The notes: generated by a model from the letters alone, not told the origin. 64,000 nt of DNA from Sporomusaceae bacterium FL31 (GCA_003990955.1 BIFV01000001.1:62001-126000); one strand, 5' to 3'; shown: positions 9,494-19,286, counted from the first letter of the stretch. Numbers and translations are program-made.

Positions 9494-11458
9494 ATGAAGA
9501 ATTTACGTACTTTAGTTGTTTCCTCACTATTTCTATTGTCAGCTACAACAACCAATGCTCAGTCCACCTCCTCGGCAGACCAAGAAAAATTGGTATTTCC
9601 GCTGGAGGAAATCGTAGTAACGGCACCGGTAGTCAGTGAGCCGCTCATTGTGCAAACCGATCCTCAAGCCCCACGTCAGCCTGTTCCAGCAGCAGATGGC
9701 GGAGGCTATCTGAAAAATATTCCTGGGTTTTCAGTGACCAGGCAGGGCGGGACCGGGAGTGATCCGGTTTTACGGGGCTTGGGAGGGACACGCCTCAATA
9801 TATTATTAAATGGTACATATCAATTTGGTGCTTGCCCGGGGAGGATGGATCCAACTACTTCGTATGCTTTTCCTGAGTCTTTTAGCAAAATTACCGTTTT
9901 AAAAGGACCGGAAACAGTCAAATATGGCGGTGGGAATGTCGCAGGAACCGTGTTTTTTGAACGGGAGACCCCGGGTTTTGATAAACCTGGGGTCAGGGTA
10001 AACAGCAGTGTGTTGGTTGGTAGTTTCGGACGGGATGACGAATTGCTGGATGTTACTGCCGGAGATACTGATGGATATGTGCGAATCATTAAAACCAGAT
10101 CAAATGCTGATAATTATGAAGACGGTAATGGCACTAAAGTGCATTCCTTTTATACCCGCAATAGTCTGACTGGAATTTTTGGCTGGACTCCGGATGTTGA
10201 TACACTATATGAATTTACGGTAGATACCAGCGATGCCGAAGCGGCTTACGGCGGAAGATCAATGGACGGTCCAAAATTTGACCGCAATGATTATAGTTTT
10301 AAGTTCAGCAAGAAAAATTTATCATCAGTTGTTAGCAATCTGGAATTTAAGGCCTTTCATAATTATGTGGATCATGTGATGGATAACTATTCGCTGCGCC
10401 CCGTTGGCATGATGCCTATGGCCATGGAAGTGGACCGGACAACAAACGGTGGACGTTTAGCAGCAGATTTACTGCTGGGACCAGCGACGACAGCAACTGT
10501 GGGGCTGGATTATCAAAAAAATGATCATAGCGGACGAAACAATATGGGGATGGGGTATGGAAGCTGGAAGCGTGATCTGACGTTTACCAACTATGGTTTA
10601 TTTGGCGAGGTTAAGCATCATCTAGATGATAACAATCGTTTATTAGGCGGTATTCGCACTGACAGTCTTGATGTGAAAAAAACAGCCACCACGACAACGC
10701 CAGCTTTAGAAGATCATAACCGGACTTACGGCCTGTTCTTGCGCCATGAGCATGATTATGAGAATGCACCAGTTACTTCATATGTCGGCATTGGCCACGC
10801 CCAAAGGCCAGCTGATTATTGGGAGAGAAATAAAAATTTCTTCTTAAAACCGGAAAAAAGCACACAACTTGATACCGGTTTACTGTACCGATCCGGCAGA
10901 GTAAATGCCAGTGTATCGTTGTTCTATGCCAATATTGATGACTTTATATTATTTAAGGACAAGGGCAATTCGGCAGCCAATATCAATGCATCGCTTTATG
11001 GCGGTGAAGCCGAGTTTGTCTATTCTTTAAATAAAAATTGGACGGCAGCGGCTACCCTGGCTTATGTTCGCGGAAATAACGACAGCAGCAACGCACCATT
11101 GGCCCAAATACCGCCGTTGGAAGGAACCGTAGGCCTTAAATACAATCATGAGAAAGTAGCAGCAGGCTTATTATGGCGTGGTGTCCAAGCCCAAAACAGA
11201 TATGATCTAGACAGTGGCAGTGAAATTGGCTATGACCTCGGTGCGAGCGCTGGTTTCGGTATTCTTTCAGCCAATATTGCTTATAAAGCCGATCATCAGG
11301 TAACCGTTGCTGCTGGTGTTGATAATATTTTTGATAAAAACTATGCTGAATTTATTAGTCGTTCAGGAGCACCGATTACTGCTCTTGGGATAGCTTCTTC
11401 ATTCAGGATTAATGAACCAGGCCGCACAGTATGGGTAAAAGCAAGCTATCATTATTAA
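9494..11458 (+). CDS. TonB-dependent outer-membrane receptor, OprC/NosA-like copper receptor
   Basis: 654 aa with a signal peptide (residues 1 to about 22), a TonB box around 38-44 (EEIVVTA), a plug domain and a beta-barrel ending in an aromatic residue (SYHY). It carries the CxxxM motif Cys114/Met118 and an HxM motif His294/Met296 in the stretch NYVDHVMDNYS, the Cu-binding arrangement known from Pseudomonas OprC. A TonB receptor implies a diderm cell. It is followed by tonB, exbB and exbD and preceded by both a Fur-like box and a leader element. Copper is the best-supported ligand, yet the Fur-like box would fit iron; another soft metal is possible. Confidence 0.85.
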   Translation: MKNLRTLVVSSLFLLSATTTNAQSTSSADQEKLVFPLEEIVVTAPVVSEPLIVQTDPQAPRQPVPAADGGGYLKNIPGFSVTRQGGTGSDPVLRGLGGTRLNILLNGTYQFGACPGRMDPTTSYAFPESFSKITVLKGPETVKYGGGNVAGTVFFERETPGFDKPGVRVNSSVLVGSFGRDDELLDVTAGDTDGYVRIIKTRSNADNYEDGNGTKVHSFYTRNSLTGIFGWTPDVDTLYEFTVDTSDAEAAYGGRSMDGPKFDRNDYSFKFSKKNLSSVVSNLEFKAFHNYVDHVMDNYSLRPVGMMPMAMEVDRTTNGGRLAADLLLGPATTATVGLDYQKNDHSGRNNMGMGYGSWKRDLTFTNYGLFGEVKHHLDDNNRLLGGIRTDSLDVKKTATTTTPALEDHNRTYGLFLRHEHDYENAPVTSYVGIGHAQRPADYWERNKNFFLKPEKSTQLDTGLLYRSGRVNASVSLFYANIDDFILFKDKGNSAANINASLYGGEAEFVYSLNKNWTAAATLAYVRGNNDSSNAPLAQIPPLEGTVGLKYNHEKVAAGLLWRGVQAQNRYDLDSGSEIGYDLGASAGFGILSANIAYKADHQVTVAAGVDNIFDKNYAEFISRSGAPITALGIASSFRINEPGRTVWVKASYHY

Positions 11459-11612
11459 CCTCATTTGAGCCGAAGTCAAGGCGGCTATTATTTGAATTTA
11501 CGCTGTTGTAGAGCATTTTTAAGGCAGCTAACTATGATTTGTTTATTAGACATTTATCATGCGTGCTACGATGCGTATCTCTCGAAGAAGACTTAAAGGG
11601 AGCTTTAAGGTG

Positions 11613-12302
11613 ATGAAAGAGCATTCATATACTAAAGCAGCTGGAATATCGCTATTTGTACATGCGGTATTAGCTGGTGTTTTGATTATTGGTTATTGCT
11701 TGATCACACCGTCTTCTGCTGCTACCCCTATTGAGGTGGATTTTATTATAGCCAGTGTGGTTGATGTAGGAGACAGCCTAAATGAAGTAAGCTCAGTATC
11801 AACTGCGGATCTGCAGACTAAGATGGCAGGACAGCAGACTGATTCCAAGGAAAATGCTGAGCAACCAACAACAGAACCACAAAAAAACAGCCAGCAGCCT
11901 GAAGTAAGTAATCAAAACTCACTACCTACTACTATTCGAGAAACTGCAACAGCAGGAGTAAGAAAAGGTGGTGGTGATGTGTATGAAACACCTGATCTTA
12001 GTCCGACAAGTAATCCAAGGCTCCGATCACAACCTAGGTACATTTCTGGCCCGCGTCCAGCCTATCCGCAGGATGCCCGCAGGGCAGGACAGGAAGGGAT
12101 CGTTATGATTAGGGTGCTTGTCGGCACTGACGGTTCGGCAGCAGATGTAGTAGTGTTTACAAGCAGCGGCTATGAGTCGCTTGATCAAGCAGCAGCTCGG
12201 GCTGTGAAAAAATGGCGTTTTTCACCAGCACGCAATGACTCAACTGCAGTGGAAAGCTATTATGATGTGCGGATTAAATTCAGACTTGCCGATTGGCAAT
12301 AA
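11613..12302 (+). CDS. tonB: TonB energy-transducing protein
   Basis: About 229 aa: a short cytoplasmic start, one transmembrane segment (about residues 10-32), a Gln/Pro/Asn-rich periplasmic spacer and a C-terminal TonB domain with YPQDARRAGQEGIV and the YxSLDxAAxxAVKKWRF pattern. It links the inner-membrane motor to the receptor. I prefer ATG 11613, with AAAGGGA about 11 nt upstream; an in-frame ATG at 11559 would add 18 basic residues and cannot be excluded. It is followed by exbB and exbD. Confidence 0.85.
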   Translation: MKEHSYTKAAGISLFVHAVLAGVLIIGYCLITPSSAATPIEVDFIIASVVDVGDSLNEVSSVSTADLQTKMAGQQTDSKENAEQPTTEPQKNSQQPEVSNQNSLPTTIRETATAGVRKGGGDVYETPDLSPTSNPRLRSQPRYISGPRPAYPQDARRAGQEGIVMIRVLVGTDGSAADVVVFTSSGYESLDQAAARAVKKWRFSPARNDSTAVESYYDVRIKFRLADWQ

Positions 12303-12317
12303 ATTATCAATGGCAGG

Positions 12318-12983
12318 TTGATTAAATCAACAATAAGTCAGAGGAGGTTGGAAAATATAATTCAGATATTAATAAAAGGCGGCTGGATCATGCTGCCTCT
12401 GATTATTTGTTCGATTGTGGCTCTCACTATTATTGTGGAGCGATTATATTTTTTTAAGAAAATTGCCGCCTCTGATCGTGCTGAGCATATCCTGAGGCTG
12501 GTAGAAAAAGGGCAGGTGGAGGAAGCGGCCCGTCTGAGCAAAGCAACCGCAGCACCGCTGCTAAGAGTATTAAGCGCCGGTACTGAACATACAGGTAATC
12601 CTGCTAAAGCCATGGAAGCTGCGGCCATTGCCGAAATAACCGTTATGAAACGCGGATTACCGGCATTGGATACCATTATTACTCTGTCGCCGCTCTTAGG
12701 ACTATTAGGTACCATTATTGGCATGATCAGCTCGTTTCAAGTTATGACAGCAGGTTTAACAGGCCAGCCCCATGCGATCACTGGTGGAGTGGCGGAAGCT
12801 CTGATTGCCACAGCGACAGGCATTACTGTTGCTGTGGGCAGTCTTATTCCTTATAATTATTTTTCGGCCCGTGTCGAAAAAGAGACAGAAGTCATTGAAT
12901 ACTACGCAACCCGGCTGGAAATGATGCTAGGAGCACAACCGTACAGGAGCGATAATCATGAAGATATCAAGAAATACGCCTAA
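12318..12983 (+). CDS. exbB: ExbB/TolQ-family proton-channel protein
   Basis: A MotA/TolQ/ExbB protein of about 205-221 aa with three hydrophobic segments: near the N-terminus (MLPLIICSIVALTII), then LLGLLGTIIGMISSF, then the segment ending near PYNYF. It powers TonB using the proton gradient. The start is unresolved. The only strong ribosome binding site, GAGGAGG (12341-12347), is followed by no ATG at normal spacing; candidates are ATA 12357 or ATT 12360, while TTG 12318 and TTG 12348 are badly spaced and ATG 12390 would begin inside the first membrane segment's leader. The listed coordinate is the outer bound. Its 3' end overlaps exbD. Confidence 0.8.
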   Translation: MIKSTISQRRLENIIQILIKGGWIMLPLIICSIVALTIIVERLYFFKKIAASDRAEHILRLVEKGQVEEAARLSKATAAPLLRVLSAGTEHTGNPAKAMEAAAIAEITVMKRGLPALDTIITLSPLLGLLGTIIGMISSFQVMTAGLTGQPHAITGGVAEALIATATGITVAVGSLIPYNYFSARVEKETEVIEYYATRLEMMLGAQPYRSDNHEDIKKYA

Positions 12984-13359
12984 GAAGGTCCGAATTGAGA
13001 TTATCCCCATGATTGATACCATGTTTTTTCTCTTAGTGTTCTTTATGATTGCTACTTTATCCATGGCCAGTCAAAGTAGTTTACCAGTCAATTTGCCCCA
13101 CGCAAACGGTGCCCAGAATGACAAACAACAGGTATATACCTTAACGTTAACCAAAGATAATCAACTGTTTTGTGATAAAGAACCAGTTGCATCACCGGAA
13201 GAAGCTGCACAGCGGCTTGCGCAGCGAAGCAAAGATCAGCAAATGTCAGTGATTATCAACGCCGACCGCAGTGTGGAGCATGGACGTGTGGTTGAATTGA
13301 TGGATGCTATTCGACAGCTAGGTATTACAAGATTTGCTGTAGCTGTGAACCCTTCTTAA
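12958..13359 (+). CDS. exbD: ExbD/TolR-family protein
   Basis: 133 aa with one N-terminal transmembrane segment containing the essential Asp (PMIDTMFFLLVFF) and a periplasmic C-terminal domain. It completes the ExbB-ExbD-TonB motor. The ATG overlaps the exbB end by 26 nt, with AGGAG upstream, which indicates coupled translation. It is the last gene of the copper-receptor unit. Confidence 0.9.
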   Translation: MKISRNTPKKVRIEIIPMIDTMFFLLVFFMIATLSMASQSSLPVNLPHANGAQNDKQQVYTLTLTKDNQLFCDKEPVASPEEAAQRLAQRSKDQQMSVIINADRSVEHGRVVELMDAIRQLGITRFAVAVNPS

Positions 13360-13393
13360 CGTTTTGGTTAAATGGTTTTGTTGTTAATTTAAT

Positions 13394-13422
13394 TTGACAA
13401 ATTAAACCATTTTTGCTAGAAT
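13394..13422 (+). promoter_or_regulatory. Promoter of nifDK-like pair 2
   Basis: TTGACA (13394-13399), 17-nt spacer, TAGAAT (13417-13422). About 50 nt of leader precede the element. Confidence 0.65.
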
Positions 13423-13479
13423 TAACATAATTTAATAATATATCAAAGTACGCAGCGTTTATCAACGTGATAATCGCTG

Positions 13480-13543
13480 GCTGACCAAGCATACTGGAGG
13501 CCAATGTTTCATTGAGTAGCAATGAAACATTGACCTCCTTTTT
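13480..13543 (+). promoter_or_regulatory. Antiterminator/terminator leader element before nifDK-like pair 2
   Basis: GCT-GA-CCA (13480-13487), TGG-A-GGC (13495-13501), then a near-perfect hairpin GGAGG...CCTCC with the arms CAATGTTTCATTG and CAATGAAACATTG, and a T-run. The inner helix is 3 bp with one mismatch. Confidence 0.75.
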
Positions 13544-13593
13544 GTATGTGTACTGGTATGTAGTTCAGTGATGTTAAATAAGGGGGAGAGTCA

Positions 13594-15132
13594 ATGAAGA
13601 TCAACCTTGAAACCTCAGTGGTAGAAAGCCGGGAACAACGTCTGGGAACGATTATTGCATGGGATGGCAAGGCTTCCGAACTTTCACAGCAGTCGGCTTA
13701 CGCTCGGGCTGGTTGTGGCTCTGAATGCAACGATAAGGCCCGGCGGTTATGTGAACTTCAGGGACCTTTTACGCAAGGGTCTGTATGCAGCGAACAAATG
13801 GTGGAATGTCAGGCCGGTCATGTGCGCGATGCTGTATTAATCCAGCATTCGCCGATTGGCTGCGGAGCTGGTCAGGTAATCTATAACTCCATATACCGTA
13901 ATGGATTGGCTTTGCGTAATTTGCCTGTTGAAAATTTGCATATGATTAACACCAACCTGAAGGAAGAAGATATGATCTTCGGGGGCATAGCTAAACTTGA
14001 ACAGTCCATAAGAGATGCCTGGGAACGTCATCAGCCTAAAGCCATTTTCATTGCAACTTCCTGTGCAACCGGGATCATTGGCGATGATGTTGATAGCGTA
14101 GCAAGCCAATTGACAACAGAATTGCAGATTCCCGTTATTCCTTTGCATTGTGAAGGGTTTAAGTCCAAGCATTGGAGTACCGGCTTTGATGCAACGCAGC
14201 ATGGAATATTACGGCAAATTGTTGGCAGGCAGCCCAAGAAACAAGAAGATCTGGTCAATGTAATTAATCTATGGGGTACTGATGTGTTTACACCAATGCT
14301 GGCCGAGCTGGGATTGAGGGTCAATTATGTGGTTGATTTAGCAACCGTGGAAGATTTGGAACAACTTTCATCAGCTGCTGCTACAGTCGGTTTTTGCTAT
14401 ACCCTGTCATCTTATATGGGGGCTGCACTGGAGCAGGAGTTTGGTGTTCCGGAAATTAAAGCGCCGCAGCCCTATGGGTTTGCCGGGACAGATGCCTGGC
14501 TGCGGGAGTTAGCACGGGTTACCGGACGGGAAGAACAGGCCGAGAAATACATTGCAAAAGAACATGCACGTATTGCGCCGCGCCTGCAAGAATTACGAAA
14601 ACTGCTCCAGGGTAAAAAAGGTTATGTCGCCACTGGCTCAGCTTATGCCCATGGGTTGATTGCGGTTCTAAGGGAGCTGGGGATCGAAGTAAACGGATCC
14701 TTGGTTTTTCACCATGATCCCGTATATGATAGTCAGGATACCCGTCAGGATTCGCTGGCTTATCTTGTCGACAATTATGGCGATGTTCCTTCCTTTAGTG
14801 TCAGTAATCGCCAGCAATATCAGTTTTATGGTTTGCTTCAAAGAGTACAGCCTGATTTTATCCTTATTCGGCATAACGGTTTGGCACCATTAGCATCCCG
14901 TTTGGGAATTCCGGCTGCTCCGTTAGGCGATGAACATCATGCACTGGGTTATCAAGGAATCATTAACTTAGGAGAATCCATTCTGGATATTTTAGCCCAT
15001 AAAAAATTTCATCAAAATTTGGCTGCGCATGTAAAATTGCCTTATAAAAAAGAGTGGCTGGAGTTGAAAGATCCGTTTGCTTTGGCACGGAAGCCTGCTC
15101 AATTTACACAGGAGGAAAGAGCATATGTCTAA
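13594..15132 (+). CDS. NifD-like nitrogenase component 1 alpha subunit, pair 2
   Basis: 512 aa. P-cluster-type cysteines at 72, 90 and 157 and the cofactor-type cysteine at 268 are present. The positions of NifD Gln191 and His195 are Trp194 and Phe198 in the HCEGFKSKHW stretch. The region of NifD His442 reads GDEHHALGYQG and has two histidines, unlike pairs 1 and 3. The N-terminus carries extra cysteines (41, 45, 53). GGGGGAG precedes ATG 13594. No nifH accompanies this pair; electrons may come from the Fe protein encoded at 2648. Substrate unknown. Confidence 0.85.
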   Translation: MKINLETSVVESREQRLGTIIAWDGKASELSQQSAYARAGCGSECNDKARRLCELQGPFTQGSVCSEQMVECQAGHVRDAVLIQHSPIGCGAGQVIYNSIYRNGLALRNLPVENLHMINTNLKEEDMIFGGIAKLEQSIRDAWERHQPKAIFIATSCATGIIGDDVDSVASQLTTELQIPVIPLHCEGFKSKHWSTGFDATQHGILRQIVGRQPKKQEDLVNVINLWGTDVFTPMLAELGLRVNYVVDLATVEDLEQLSSAAATVGFCYTLSSYMGAALEQEFGVPEIKAPQPYGFAGTDAWLRELARVTGREEQAEKYIAKEHARIAPRLQELRKLLQGKKGYVATGSAYAHGLIAVLRELGIEVNGSLVFHHDPVYDSQDTRQDSLAYLVDNYGDVPSFSVSNRQQYQFYGLLQRVQPDFILIRHNGLAPLASRLGIPAAPLGDEHHALGYQGIINLGESILDILAHKKFHQNLAAHVKLPYKKEWLELKDPFALARKPAQFTQEERAYV

Positions 15133-16492
15133 CGTGAATAGAGCGGGTAGTGACCAACCGCAGAAAACCAACTCAATTCAGCAAGTTCGCTATGTTTGTT
15201 CTATTGCAGCTATGCATAGTGCTTCGGCCATTCCCCGGGTCATTCCCATTACTCATTGCGGACCCGGATGTGCGGATAAGCAGTTTATGAATGTTGCTTT
15301 TTATAACGGCTTCCAGGGCGGTGGTTATGGAGGCGGATCTGTTGTACCCAGTACAAATGCCAGTGAGAGGGAGGTGGTATTTGGTGGGGCGGAAAGACTG
15401 AGTGAGTTAATTGAGGCCTCACTCAAAATCTTGGATGCTGATCTGTTTGTGGTTCTCACAGGGTGTATTTCTGACTTGGTAGGTGATGATATAGGTTCAG
15501 TAGTCAGTGAATTTCAGGCTAAGGGTGTGCCGATCGTTTATGCTGAGACCGGCGGATTTAAAGGGAACAATTTTACCGGGCATGAGCTGGTGACACGGGC
15601 GATTATTGATCAATATGTGGGGGATTATACAGGCGATAAGGAGCGTGGATTGATCAATGTTTGGTCTTTATTACCCTACCATAATACTTTTTGGCGCGGC
15701 GATCTTACTGAAATTAAGCGAATATTAGAGGGTGTAGGCTTTCGTGTGAATATTTTATTTGGTCCTGAGTCTCAAGGAGTCTCGGAATGGAAATCTATTC
15801 CCAAAGCACAATTTAACCTGGTCCTTTCACCCTGGCTTGGTCTTCAGACCGCTCAACATCTTGAAGAAAAATATGGGCAACCTTACTTGCATATTCCGGT
15901 CATCCCAATTGGTGCAATGGAAACAAGTGATTTTTTACGTAAAGTCGTTAATTTCGCCGGGCTTGACAGCCATATAGCTGAAAATTTTATTGCCAATGAA
16001 GAAGCTACTTATTACCGTTATCTCGAGGATTTCTCCGATTTTTATGCAGAATACTGGTGGGGATTGCCTGCTAAATTTGGTGTTATTGGCGATAGTGCCT
16101 ATAACCTTGCCTTGACAAAGTTTTTGGTCAACCAATTGGGGCTGATTCCTGGTAAACAAATTATCACCGAGAACCCGCCGGAAGAATACCGGGAAAGTAT
16201 TCAAATTCAATATCAAACGATCGCGGATGATGTTGCTACTGAAGTCAGTTTTGAGGAAGATAGTTATATCATTCACCAAACCCTGCGTCATACTAATTTT
16301 GGGCACAAGCCCCCTATTATTTTTGGTACTACCTGGGAAAGAGATTTGGTGAAGGAATTAAAAGGCGCTATCGTTGAAGTCGGATTTCCGTCCTCTTATG
16401 AGGTTGTTCTTTCGCGTACTTATGTTGGCTATCGGGGAGCACTTACTTTGCTGGAAAAAATCTATACCACAACAGTTGGCGCGAGCGCGTAA
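15125..16492 (+). CDS. NifK-like nitrogenase component 1 beta subunit, pair 2
   Basis: 455 aa. Cysteines 25, 49 and 114 match the NifK P-cluster set. ATG 15125 overlaps the preceding gene by 8 nt and has AGGAGG 8 nt upstream; in-frame codons further upstream lie inside the NifD-like gene and lack a ribosome binding site. The HCGPGCAD segment has one cysteine more than pairs 1 and 3. Forms the beta subunit of a second nitrogenase-like complex. Confidence 0.85.
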   Translation: MSNVNRAGSDQPQKTNSIQQVRYVCSIAAMHSASAIPRVIPITHCGPGCADKQFMNVAFYNGFQGGGYGGGSVVPSTNASEREVVFGGAERLSELIEASLKILDADLFVVLTGCISDLVGDDIGSVVSEFQAKGVPIVYAETGGFKGNNFTGHELVTRAIIDQYVGDYTGDKERGLINVWSLLPYHNTFWRGDLTEIKRILEGVGFRVNILFGPESQGVSEWKSIPKAQFNLVLSPWLGLQTAQHLEEKYGQPYLHIPVIPIGAMETSDFLRKVVNFAGLDSHIAENFIANEEATYYRYLEDFSDFYAEYWWGLPAKFGVIGDSAYNLALTKFLVNQLGLIPGKQIITENPPEEYRESIQIQYQTIADDVATEVSFEEDSYIIHQTLRHTNFGHKPPIIFGTTWERDLVKELKGAIVEVGFPSSYEVVLSRTYVGYRGALTLLEKIYTTTVGASA

Positions 16493-16560
16493 GAAATAAC
16501 GAACAGTATATGAAAGCTTTAAATGCGTCATATGCAATTGACAATGGTTTGCAAACTGGG

Positions 16561-16591
16561 GGCTGTATTCTAAACGGAATACAGCTCTTTT
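16561..16591 (+). terminator. Intrinsic terminator after nifDK-like pair 2
   Basis: GGCTGTATTC...GAATACAGCt hairpin followed by CTCTTTTTATTTTT. Its GGCTGTATTC arm resembles those of the leader elements, but no GYY-GR box precedes it. Confidence 0.8.
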
Positions 16592-16638
16592 TATTTTTCA
16601 ATTTGGTGTAGGCATGTGTCAAAGGCAGATAGCCTAAG

Positions 16639-18204
16639 TTAGCGAATTGTCACGTGACAATTCGATTTTATTAAGACGGTGAATGGTAGGCAGAGGAAAC
16701 AAAGTGCCGCGAGAACAAGAAAGACATCCTGGAAGGATTGAATAGCAGCTTGACGGTGGACCAGGTTAATCAAAATGATTTTAAGCTCAGTATATTGAGA
16801 GAGCGATAGACCATTGCCGGTGAATATACCGTGAACTGCATCAATGATCATGGTATTACTCATTCCCTCTTTGCCCCATAGTTGATTCATTAAGGCGGTA
16901 AGCTCATTGCCTGCATGATAATTTGGCTGGATAAATTCAGTTAAATGATGAGTATGATGGACGGTGCGCGTATTTAACAAAGTAGACGCGATGACTACAC
17001 CAAGGCCGCCGCCGATAATCCGGCATAGGTTGAGAACTCCGGAAGCTGCACCAATTTTTTTCTCCGGTACTGATTCAACCACACAACTGGTTAAGGGAGA
17101 CATGGTTAATCCTAGTCCAACACCAAATAACAATAGCCGTAGGTGAAAATGCATGGATGAATAAGCGGGGTCAATAAAGTGAAATAGCGATAAGGCTATG
17201 CCAAGCATGATGAAACCGACTGTGGCGGGTATGCGGGTGCCAATTCTGCCAACCAGCCAGCCCCCAATAGGCGAAGTGAGCAACATTGCTGCAGAAAGGG
17301 GTAGCATGGTCAGTCCTGCTCGTATGGAATCATAGCCCAAAACTGTTTTAAGGAAGAAGGGCAATAAAAACACTCCGGCATACATCACTAGGATGGAAAT
17401 GCAGCCAACAATATTTGATATCACAAAATTATGGTTTTTGAATAATGTCATATCAACAATAGGGTGTTTAACATATAACTCTATGAGAGGGAATAATAGT
17501 AATGCAGCTGTCGATATAAAGAATAATGTGGTGATATAAAATGAAGACCAGCCTTCCTGCTGGCCTTGATTCAGTGCCAGCAGGAAAGTACTTACCCCGG
17601 TTAAAAGAAGTGCTGCTCCCAGGTAATCAACATCTGACGGCTGAGCGTCATCTGATTTTGGCAAGACAAAAAATGACAAAGCCAGGCCGATAGCGGCAAG
17701 CGGGATGACTGAAAAAAAGATGGCGTGCCAGCTGAATATTTCAATGATATAACCGCCGATCGTTGGGCCTGCTGCCGTTCCCAGTGCCGACATGGCACTC
17801 CATAGCCCAAGGGCTTTACTGCGATCTTCTGCGGCAAATGTTATGGCGACAATGGACATTGCATTTGGGAGCAGCATGGCGGCACCGCAGCCTTGCAAGA
17901 TACGGAAACAAATCAACATGGTGGCGTTGGTGGATAAACCACAAAACAAGGTTGCGATCGTAAAGATAATAAGTCCGATAATGTACATTCTTCGCGGGCT
18001 GAATTGATCGCCTAAAGTCCCGGTGAGCGGCAGCATGCTGCCATAAGGCAATAAATAACCCAGTGAAACCCAGACAATCGAATCCAAATTAAAGCCTAAT
18101 GATTGCATGATATTCGGTAAGGCAATGTTGATGCAGCTTGTTACATAAGATGTTAAAACAGTTCCTAAGCACACATTGCATAAAATGATGTATTTATTTT
18201 TCAT
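16639..18204 (-). CDS. EmrB/QacA-type multidrug MFS transporter (DHA2, 14 TM)
   Basis: 521 aa with about 14 hydrophobic segments, typical of the DHA2 family. The loop motif GDQFSPRRMYIIG and motif C-like SALGTAAGPTIGG are present. It works with the membrane-fusion protein encoded just upstream to export drugs or other compounds. Gene order PadR, EmrA, EmrB on the minus strand indicates one operon under the PadR repressor. No outer-membrane TolC-type gene lies nearby. Confidence 0.9.
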   Translation of the reverse strand: MKNKYIILCNVCLGTVLTSYVTSCINIALPNIMQSLGFNLDSIVWVSLGYLLPYGSMLPLTGTLGDQFSPRRMYIIGLIIFTIATLFCGLSTNATMLICFRILQGCGAAMLLPNAMSIVAITFAAEDRSKALGLWSAMSALGTAAGPTIGGYIIEIFSWHAIFFSVIPLAAIGLALSFFVLPKSDDAQPSDVDYLGAALLLTGVSTFLLALNQGQQEGWSSFYITTLFFISTAALLLFPLIELYVKHPIVDMTLFKNHNFVISNIVGCISILVMYAGVFLLPFFLKTVLGYDSIRAGLTMLPLSAAMLLTSPIGGWLVGRIGTRIPATVGFIMLGIALSLFHFIDPAYSSMHFHLRLLLFGVGLGLTMSPLTSCVVESVPEKKIGAASGVLNLCRIIGGGLGVVIASTLLNTRTVHHTHHLTEFIQPNYHAGNELTALMNQLWGKEGMSNTMIIDAVHGIFTGNGLSLSQYTELKIILINLVHRQAAIQSFQDVFLVLAALCFLCLPFTVLIKSNCHVTIR

Positions 18205-18260
18205 AGCAAAACCCTCATTTTACAACGATTACCCGATTTTGTTTGACGATACGTTCCTGG

Positions 18261-19286
18261 TTATTGTATTGAAATTTGAATAATGGCCGACATTCCTGGC
18301 TTAAGTTCACCGGGAGCGGTATCTAACGCCTTTATTTTGATTGGAAGCCTTTGCGTGATTTTCGTGAAATTTCCTGATGAATTTTCAGCAGGGAGAAGCG
18401 AAAATTGAGAGCTGGTAGCTGAACCGACCTCACTTACTTTACCCACAAACTCCTGGCCGGAGTAGGCATCGATTGTAAATTTTACCGTTTGACCTACTTT
18501 GATTTTTCCAATATGAGTTTCTTCGATATTGGCGGCAATCCAAACATCGTTTAAATTAGTAATCAAAAATAGCGATTGACCAGATGATACAATCTCACCT
18601 GCTTGAGTGGCTTTAATGGCAATTGTCCCTGCAACTGGTGCTGTGATAACGGTATTGGAAAGTTGTAATTGAGCATTTTTTAATATGGCTTCTGCTTGTG
18701 CGACCTGTGCCTCAGCATAGGATATATCTTCTTCGCGTGAGCCTTCGGCTGCAAGCTGATAGCTTTGCAGAGCTGATTGATATTGTGCCTTGGCAATATC
18801 AAAAGCCGTTTCGTCAGTGTCACGCTGCTGGGCTGACATCGCACCTTGATGATAGAGTTCTCTAGAACGCTCATTTTTTTTAGAGGCATTTGTGAGGTTT
18901 GCCTGGGCCTGATTTAAGTTGGCCCAAGCTTGGGCGATTTCTTGTGGACGGTTTCCGGTTTTGGCAACAGCAAGCCTAGCCTTTACAGCCGCTAAGTTGG
19001 CTGTTGCCTGGCTAACTTGCAATTCAAGTTCTTCGCTTTCAAGTGTAACAATAATTTGACCTTCTTGGACGTTATCTCCCTCTGTGGCTAAGATCTGTTT
19101 AATCCGTCCGGCAATTTTAGGACTTACTGTTACAATTGTGCCTTTTACCCGTGCATCATCAGTTGATACAAAGCGGCTTGCTCGTACCCACCATAATAAA
19201 CAACCAAAGAGAAAAACGATAATAAGTAAACTCGCAATTGCTAAAATATAGCGTTTGTGAATTTTGCGGCCCTGTATTTCACCCAT
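18261..19286 (-). CDS. EmrA/HlyD-type membrane fusion protein
   Basis: 341 aa: an N-terminal membrane anchor (about residues 13-33), a biotinyl-lipoyl-like half (GTIVTVSPKIAGRI), a long alanine- and glutamine-rich coiled coil (about 85-190), then the second half and a beta-barrel (TVITAPVAGTI). It bridges the EmrB-type pump to the periplasm. It lies 24 nt after the PadR gene and 56 nt before the pump gene. Confidence 0.9.
   Translation of the reverse strand: MGEIQGRKIHKRYILAIASLLIIVFLFGCLLWWVRASRFVSTDDARVKGTIVTVSPKIAGRIKQILATEGDNVQEGQIIVTLESEELELQVSQATANLAAVKARLAVAKTGNRPQEIAQAWANLNQAQANLTNASKKNERSRELYHQGAMSAQQRDTDETAFDIAKAQYQSALQSYQLAAEGSREEDISYAEAQVAQAEAILKNAQLQLSNTVITAPVAGTIAIKATQAGEIVSSGQSLFLITNLNDVWIAANIEETHIGKIKVGQTVKFTIDAYSGQEFVGKVSEVGSATSSQFSLLPAENSSGNFTKITQRLPIKIKALDTAPGELKPGMSAIIQISIQ

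Noticed and set aside
16540..16595. Element after nifDK-like pair 2
   Set aside because: CTGGGGGC is near the terminator, but the upstream strand does not pair in the required way and no gene follows on the plus strand.
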